Source: Salipiger pallidus (GTDB taxonomy: Bacteria; Pseudomonadota; Alphaproteobacteria; Rhodobacterales; Rhodobacteraceae). From it: a stretch of DNA of 64,000 nt. This document shows, in pieces, positions 60,172-64,000 of this stretch. The stretch is taken from contig NZ_BMJV01000004.1 in NCBI RefSeq assembly GCF_014643635.1, forward strand, positions 310,001 through 374,000, written 5' to 3'. How positions within the stretch are numbered: the first letter of the stretch is position 1; each line of letters begins with the position of its first letter. Made by a program: the position numbers and the translations under genes. A model generated the notes under the pieces. That model made no database searches, had not been told where the DNA came from, and worked only from the letters and a program-made list of their open reading frames with translations.

Positions 60172-61230
60172 TCATTCGTCGTCGTCCGCGTCGGGATCGC
60201 GCAACTCGATCTCTCCGGCATTGATGAGATCGCGGATCACCGACACCACCTGGCTCATGGCCTGTTCGCCCTTCTTGGCGCCGACACTCATGCCAGCCGC
60301 CTCTTCGCGCAGGGCGCCGGCCATGCGTTTCGACATGTTCTCGAGCATGAATTCGACTGCCTTGGCATCGCCCTCGCTCGAGGCGGCGGCGACGGCGGCG
60401 GTAAGCACTTCCTGGGGGCAATCGCGGGCGAGCTTGGGCACGTCCTGAGCCTTGAGCCGGTCGGGGATGTTGGCAAAGGTGAAGATCGCCTTGCGCACGG
60501 CTTCGGCAAAATCCTTATCCGTCTCCTCGAGCCCTTCGAGCACTTCGTCGCGCTTGGCGCTGGCGGCGTAGTTGAGAATGGCGCCGACGCGCTGGTCGGG
60601 CTTCTTGTCGAAGGCTTTCGGCGGTTCGGCATCGAGGGCTGCGGCCAGCGACAGGCCGATGCGGTCCACCGCCTCGGGGCTGACACCTGCGGTCATGGAG
60701 ATCGCATAGGAGATCCGCCGCGCCCGGTCGCCGGGCAGGCGGCCAAGCACCTTGGCCGCTTTAGACGTTTCGATCATCGACATCATCACCGCCGCCACTT
60801 CGGTGGATTCGCCCAGCACCAGTTCTTCGATCCGCTGTTCGTCGAGCTTGCTGATGCGCTCCCACGGATTGCCGGTTTCGCGCACGCCGGCTTCCTTGCG
60901 CAAGCGCATGGCGGTGCGGGTGTTGATCTTGCCGTCCAGCGCCGACAGCGCGCCGGCCATGTCGCCCGGGAAGGACATGCCGACGGATTCCAGCTGGTCC
61001 GTGAATTCCTGCACCACCGCGTTCAGCGTGTCGCGGTCCACATAGCGCATGCGCCCCAGCTGCTGCGTCAGCTCGGCCTGCAATTCGTCGGGCAGCGATG
61101 ACAGGGGCACGTCGGCCCCTTCATTGAGCAGGAACTGCACGATGATTGCCGCCTTCGCCCGTCGGGTGAGGGGAGGCCGCCCCCCTGCTGACGGCGCGGG
61201 AAGGGCGGCAAGTGAGGTGAAATTCGACAT
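60172..61230 (-). CDS. fliG: flagellar motor switch protein FliG-like
   Basis: 352 residues from ATG 61230 (GGAGCGG upstream). It is an all-helical protein with the FliG start LTRRAKAAIIVQFLLNEGAD and N-domain DELQAELTQQLGRMRYVD, the middle domain around LDEQRIEELVLGESTEVAAV and KAAKVLGRLPGDRARRISY, and a C-terminal torque domain ending IRDLINAGEIELRDPDADDDE. The EHPQ-type motif of the middle domain is replaced by ESTE. FliG forms the rotor ring at the MS-ring/C-ring junction. No other flagellar gene is in the window, so this is an isolated copy, as I recall for several Rhodobacteraceae. Confidence 0.85.
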   Translation of the reverse strand: MSNFTSLAALPAPSAGGRPPLTRRAKAAIIVQFLLNEGADVPLSSLPDELQAELTQQLGRMRYVDRDTLNAVVQEFTDQLESVGMSFPGDMAGALSALDGKINTRTAMRLRKEAGVRETGNPWERISKLDEQRIEELVLGESTEVAAVMMSMIETSKAAKVLGRLPGDRARRISYAISMTAGVSPEAVDRIGLSLAAALDAEPPKAFDKKPDQRVGAILNYAASAKRDEVLEGLEETDKDFAEAVRKAIFTFANIPDRLKAQDVPKLARDCPQEVLTAAVAAASSEGDAKAVEFMLENMSKRMAGALREEAAGMSVGAKKGEQAMSQVVSVIRDLINAGEIELRDPDADDDE

Positions 61231-61487
61231 CTGGAACCGCTCCGGTCTTGGTATTCCAGAGCTACATGGTCGAGGTTAACGAAGCCTCACTTCGCGAGAG
61301 CTTTCGAAGCACTGCCTCGTAGGCGCTTGTGGCGCGCCTAGGGCTTTCGGGCGGTCAGGCCATTCCGAAGGACGTGCGGCCTGCCAGTTCAGGCAAAGCC
61401 CGTCCAATCCGCCTCAGGAGACGAGTCGTCCGCGCAACTGACGCGACGGGCCCGACCGAGGGCGAGGCCCGTCCGAAGATTAGGCTG

Positions 61488-61643
61488 TCAGCCCGATGCC
61501 AGCGTGCAGCTTTGGGTTGCGCTGTCGTAGACCATGCCGTCGGCGCAGGTCATGGTGGCCTCCTTGTGGCCGGAACAGGCGGCGAAGGCGAGGCCGGGAG
61601 CCACGGCAAGAACGGTGGCGGTCAGGAAGGTCTTGATCGTCAT
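61488..61643 (-). CDS. small secreted Cys-containing peptide next to purB
   Basis: 51 residues from ATG 61643 with GGAGA upstream; the longer frame to 61685 lacks a ribosome site. Signal peptide MTIKTFLTATVLAVAPGLAFA with cleavage before ACSGHKE, giving a mature peptide of about 30 residues with three Cys (ACS, MTCADG, QSCTL). The pattern CADGMVYDSATQSC resembles a tiny extracytoplasmic domain that I recall near adenylosuccinate lyase in roseobacters. An odd Cys number allows one disulfide plus a free thiol or dimer. Function unknown. The purB terminator separates it from that gene, so it has its own promoter or uses read-through. Confidence 0.7.
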   Translation of the reverse strand: MTIKTFLTATVLAVAPGLAFAACSGHKEATMTCADGMVYDSATQSCTLASG

Positions 61644-61704
61644 CTTGGGTCTCCGGGGTTGCAATACGGCCAGACTAGCACGCATTGCGGGATTCCCGAA
61701 GAAC

Positions 61705-61731
61705 GAAGGCCGGGCGTGGAGCCCGGCCTTC
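61705..61731 (-). terminator. terminator after purB
   Basis: GAAGGCCGGGC and GCCCGGCCTTC form a perfect 11-bp stem around GTGGA, 26 bases past the purB stop. On the minus strand it is followed by GTTCTTCGGG, only weakly T-rich. Confidence 0.75.
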
Positions 61732-61757
61732 GTAAATGCTTGTCGGTGAGGCGTGGT

Positions 61758-63065
61758 TCACGCCTCGCCGAACACGCGTTTGAAGATCGTGCCCACATGC
61801 TTGGTGTGGTAGTCCATGTCGAACTTCTCGTTGATGCCGGCAACGCCGAGGGCCGCGACCACCTCTTCGTCCGCCAGCAGAAGCTCGCGGAAATCGAGAC
61901 GTTCTTCCCAGACCTTGAGCGCGTTGCGCTGGACCATGGAATAGGCGTCCTCGCGCGACACGCCCGCCTGCGTAAGCGCCAGCAGCACGCGCTGCGACAT
62001 CACGAGGCCGGGGAACTTGTTCATATTGTCGAGCATGTTCTGCGGGTAGATGATCATCTTGTCGACAACGCCTGCAAGGCGGTTCAGCGCGAAATCGAGC
62101 GTGATGGTGGCGTCGGGGGCGATGCCGCGCTCGACCGAGCTGTGCGAGATGTCGCGTTCATGCCAGAGGGCGACGTTCTCCATCGCCGGGATCACGGTCA
62201 TGCGGACAAGGCGCGCGAGGCCGGTGAGGTTCTCGGTCAGGACCGGGTTCTTCTTGTGCGGCATCGCCGACGAGCCCTTCTGGCCCATGGAGAAGAACTC
62301 CGCGCCCTCGAGCACCTCGGTGCGCTGCATGTGGCGGATCTCGATGGCGACGTTCTCGATGCTGGAGGCGATGACACCCAGCACGGCGAAGAACATGGCG
62401 TGGCGGTCACGGGGGATCACCTGGGTGCTGATCGGCTCGGGCTTGAGGCCGAGCTGCTGGCAGACATGTTCCTCGACCGCCGGGTCGATGTTGGCGAAGG
62501 TGCCGACGGCGCCCGAGATCGCACCGGTGGCGATTTCCTCGCGGGCAGCCACGAGGCGGGCGCGGTTGCGGTCCATCTCGGCGTAGAAACGAGCGAAGGT
62601 GAGGCCCATGGTGGTGGGCTCGGCGTGGATGCCGTGGGAGCGGCCGACGCGCACGGTGTCCTTGTGCTCGAACGCGCGTTTCTTGAGCGCGGCCAGAACG
62701 TTGTCGACGCCCTTCAGCAGGATGTCGGCGGCGCGCACCAGCTGCACGTTGAGGCAGGTGTCGAGCACGTCCGACGAGGTCATGCCCTGGTGGACGAAGC
62801 GCGCCTCGTCGGCGCCCACGTGTTCGGCGAGGTGGGTGAGGAAGGCGATGACGTCATGCTTGGTGACGGCCTCGATCTCATCGATGCGGGCGACGTCGAA
62901 GTCCACGTCCTTGGCTTTCCACACGGCGTCGGCGTTTTCCTGCGGGATGACGCCGAGCTTGGCCTGCGCGTCGCAGGCGTGGGCCTCGATCTCGTACCAG
63001 ATGCGGAACTTGGTTGCGGGTTCCCAGATCGCGGTCATCTCGGGGCGGGCATAGCGGGGGATCAT
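61758..63065 (-). CDS. purB: adenylosuccinate lyase
   Basis: 435 residues, normal for the family. It cleaves SAICAR and adenylosuccinate to fumarate plus AICAR or AMP in purine synthesis. It belongs to the fumarase/aspartase superfamily, with the signature loop [11 protein letters not shown] carrying the catalytic Ser, [15 protein letters not shown], and the His of [13 protein letters not shown]. The N-terminus [20 protein letters not shown] is typical. The gene is monocistronic with a hairpin terminator and is followed on the same strand by a tiny secreted peptide gene. A dispersed repeat lies in the upstream gap shared with the DUF6314 gene. Confidence 0.97.
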   Translation of the reverse strand: MIPRYARPEMTAIWEPATKFRIWYEIEAHACDAQAKLGVIPQENADAVWKAKDVDFDVARIDEIEAVTKHDVIAFLTHLAEHVGADEARFVHQGMTSSDVLDTCLNVQLVRAADILLKGVDNVLAALKKRAFEHKDTVRVGRSHGIHAEPTTMGLTFARFYAEMDRNRARLVAAREEIATGAISGAVGTFANIDPAVEEHVCQQLGLKPEPISTQVIPRDRHAMFFAVLGVIASSIENVAIEIRHMQRTEVLEGAEFFSMGQKGSSAMPHKKNPVLTENLTGLARLVRMTVIPAMENVALWHERDISHSSVERGIAPDATITLDFALNRLAGVVDKMIIYPQNMLDNMNKFPGLVMSQRVLLALTQAGVSREDAYSMVQRNALKVWEERLDFRELLLADEEVVAALGVAGINEKFDMDYHTKHVGTIFKRVFGEA

Positions 63066-63164
63066 CGGCGGTCCTCTGGTTGATTGGGGACTTGGTGGCG
63101 GGTTGCGGTTGGATTGGGCGCGTCATAGGCCCTGAGGGGCTGGGCGGCAAGTGCAGCGAGGGAA

Positions 63165-63179
63165 GGGGGCGCTGCCCCC
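63165..63179. repeat. palindromic hairpin attached to the dispersed repeat (second site)
   Basis: GGGGGC-GCT-GCCCCC, the same hairpin as at 39616-39634, followed by CCTCTTGGC and the C-run CACCCCCCGG that leads into repeat copy 6. The two sites share hairpin, linker words and repeat in the same order. Confidence 0.65.
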
Positions 63180-63207
63180 CTCTTGGCTGCGTCAATCCAC
63201 CCCCCGG

Positions 63208-63228
63208 CGTATTTGGAAAGAGAAGAAG
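63208..63228 (+). repeat. dispersed intergenic repeat, copy 6
   Basis: Exact match to the core GTATTTGGAAAGAGAAGAAG. Its purine-rich end (AGAGAAGAAGGGG) lies about 10 bases before the GTG start of the DUF6314 gene and could serve as that gene's ribosome-binding region. Confidence 0.85.
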
Positions 63229-63238
63229 GGGCGGGCGC

Positions 63239-63640
63239 GTGCGGCTGGCGGAGTTCATCGGGGAGTGGAGCCTTGAGCGCGAGATCTCGCAGGCGGATGG
63301 CGGGCAGGCGCGGTTCGAGGGGATGGCGGAATGGCGCGCCTCGGGGGGCGGCGCCGATTACCTTGAGCGGGGCGAGCTGGTGATGCCCACCGGACGCTTT
63401 GCCGCCGAGCGGCGCTATCGCTGGGAGAGCGATTTATCGGTGTGGTTCGACGATGGGCGGTTCTTTCACCAGGTGCCCGAGGCCGGGGGGGAGACCGGGC
63501 ATTGGTGCGATCCCGATCAGTATGATGTCAGCTACGATTTCAGCCTCTGGCCGCTGTGGCTGGTGCGCTGGCAGGTGCGGGGGCCGCGCAAGGATTATGT
63601 GATGGTGTCGCGTTACGCGCCACTGGAGGCAAAGGGGTGA
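63239..63640 (+). CDS. DUF6314 family protein
   Basis: 133 residues from GTG 63239, where the family start VRLAEFIGEWSLEREI begins; longer upstream starts would translate the dispersed repeat. It is a lipocalin-like small beta protein with conserved RGELVMPTGRFAAERRYRW, WFDDGRFFHQVP, HWCDPDQYDVSYDFSLWP and the closing GPRKDYVMVSRY. The HWCDPDxYxVxYDF motif is the family hallmark. Soluble, function unknown. The repeat copy 6 just upstream supplies a purine-rich Shine-Dalgarno-like AAGAAGGGG, an unusual case of a repeat donating a translation signal. Confidence 0.85.
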   Translation: MRLAEFIGEWSLEREISQADGGQARFEGMAEWRASGGGADYLERGELVMPTGRFAAERRYRWESDLSVWFDDGRFFHQVPEAGGETGHWCDPDQYDVSYDFSLWPLWLVRWQVRGPRKDYVMVSRYAPLEAKG

Positions 63641-63766
63641 GATTTCCGTATCTTACGGCGCGGTATGCGGTGGTATTCCCGTAAGGTGCTGGAACCGCTT
63701 GGGAAAATCGCTTTACTTGGGCGCGGTTCCGGGTAGGTTCCCCGGGCCGGAACGAAAGGACGCCCC

Positions 63767-64000
63767 ATGCCCCCCATCGCGGACCACCCGCTGCGCTATC
63801 AGCTGGCCAACGAGCTACATGCGCGGCCCTTCCCGTCGCTGCACGCACCGGGCCGGGCGGTATTCCTTGCGGTGAAGAAAGCTCAGGATGCGGCCTCGCG
63901 CGATCGGAGCGAGGATCTTGCGCATCTACTGGATCTGCTCGACCGCTACGGCACGCCGCATCCACAGCCCGGCGCCACCCATTTCAGCGCCGCTATCGGG
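63767..64000 (+). CDS. DUF3422 family protein, N-terminal part
   Basis: The first 78 residues of a gene that runs off the window. ATG 63767 is followed by PPIADHPLRYQLANELHARP and FPSLHAPGRAVFLAV, the characteristic start of DUF3422, a conserved proteobacterial membrane-associated family usually of 400-430 residues with C-terminal helices. LLDLLDRYGTPHPQPGATHF continues the match. Function unknown. GAAAGGA lies 6-12 bases before the start. It follows the DUF6314 gene by 126 bases on the same strand. Confidence 0.85.
   Translation, partial: MPPIADHPLRYQLANELHARPFPSLHAPGRAVFLAVKKAQDAASRDRSEDLAHLLDLLDRYGTPHPQPGATHFSAAIG

Overview
The window reads as chromosome of a marine alphaproteobacterium of the Rhodobacteraceae (Roseobacter group). 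The reasons are high GC, the PleD/DUF3572 pair, the fabI-fabB-fabA-irr neighbourhood, DUF6314 and DUF3422 genes, a fused LivH-LivM permease, and a short intergenic repeat (core GTATTTGGAAAGAGAAGAAG) that I associate with this family. I see no rRNA, CRISPR array, phage or intact insertion sequence. One tRNA gene (Gln, anticodon TTG) is present.

Region by region. 1-6.1 kb: an ECF sigma factor with a membrane partner and a periplasmic Spy/CpxP-like protein; a PleD-like diguanylate cyclase whose receivers have lost their phosphorylation residues; DUF3572 and a HAD phosphatase; then a heme-NO-binding-like protein lacking its heme-ligand histidine, overlapping a second diguanylate cyclase; then tRNA-Gln. 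6.1-13.6 kb: an ORF-poor 0.8 kb stretch, then a glucose/mannose-type ABC transporter divergent from an OmpR-type response regulator and histidine kinase, with a three-fold 10-bp-phased direct repeat between them. 13.6-23.7 kb: Tex, an FdhF/YdeP molybdo-oxidoreductase, a GH25 lysozyme-like lipoprotein, a flavoprotein-SelD fusion and MnmH (selenouridine tRNA modification). 23.7-29.5 kb: hisH, fabI, fabB, a secreted protein, fabA, Irr and a flavin reductase. 29.5-35.6 kb: a glycosyltransferase-like gene, a putative hydroxylysine kinase/phospho-lyase pair, an SDR, a decayed isochorismatase-family gene and an MFS carrier.

35.7-53.7 kb is the most distinctive part. Two divergent operons share a 325-bp control region with two copies of a palindrome (GTTTGTATACGAAC and GTTTGTGTGCGAAC). 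The leftward arm encodes a 6-hydroxynicotinate-reductase homologue, UPF0280, two paralogous DUF1185 proteins, a Rieske oxygenase, a branched-chain-amino-acid-type ABC importer and a MarR regulator. The rightward arm encodes a molybdenum hydroxylase (separate FAD subunit plus fused 2Fe-2S/molybdopterin subunit) and a hydantoinase/oxoprolinase A/B pair. Together they look like import, ring hydroxylation, ring reduction and ATP-driven lactam opening of an N-heteroaromatic compound, with three uncharacterised proteins inside the operon.

53.9-64 kb: a PreA-like dihydropyrimidine dehydrogenase without its C-terminal ferredoxin domain behind a RutR-like operator, aconitase AcnA, a DUF1223 thioredoxin-like protein, an LpxL-type acyltransferase, a stand-alone FliG, a tiny secreted peptide, PurB, DUF6314, and the start of DUF3422 running off the window end. 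Starts were chosen by Shine-Dalgarno motifs, overlaps and family N-termini. All functional names rest on motif recognition by eye, without database searches.
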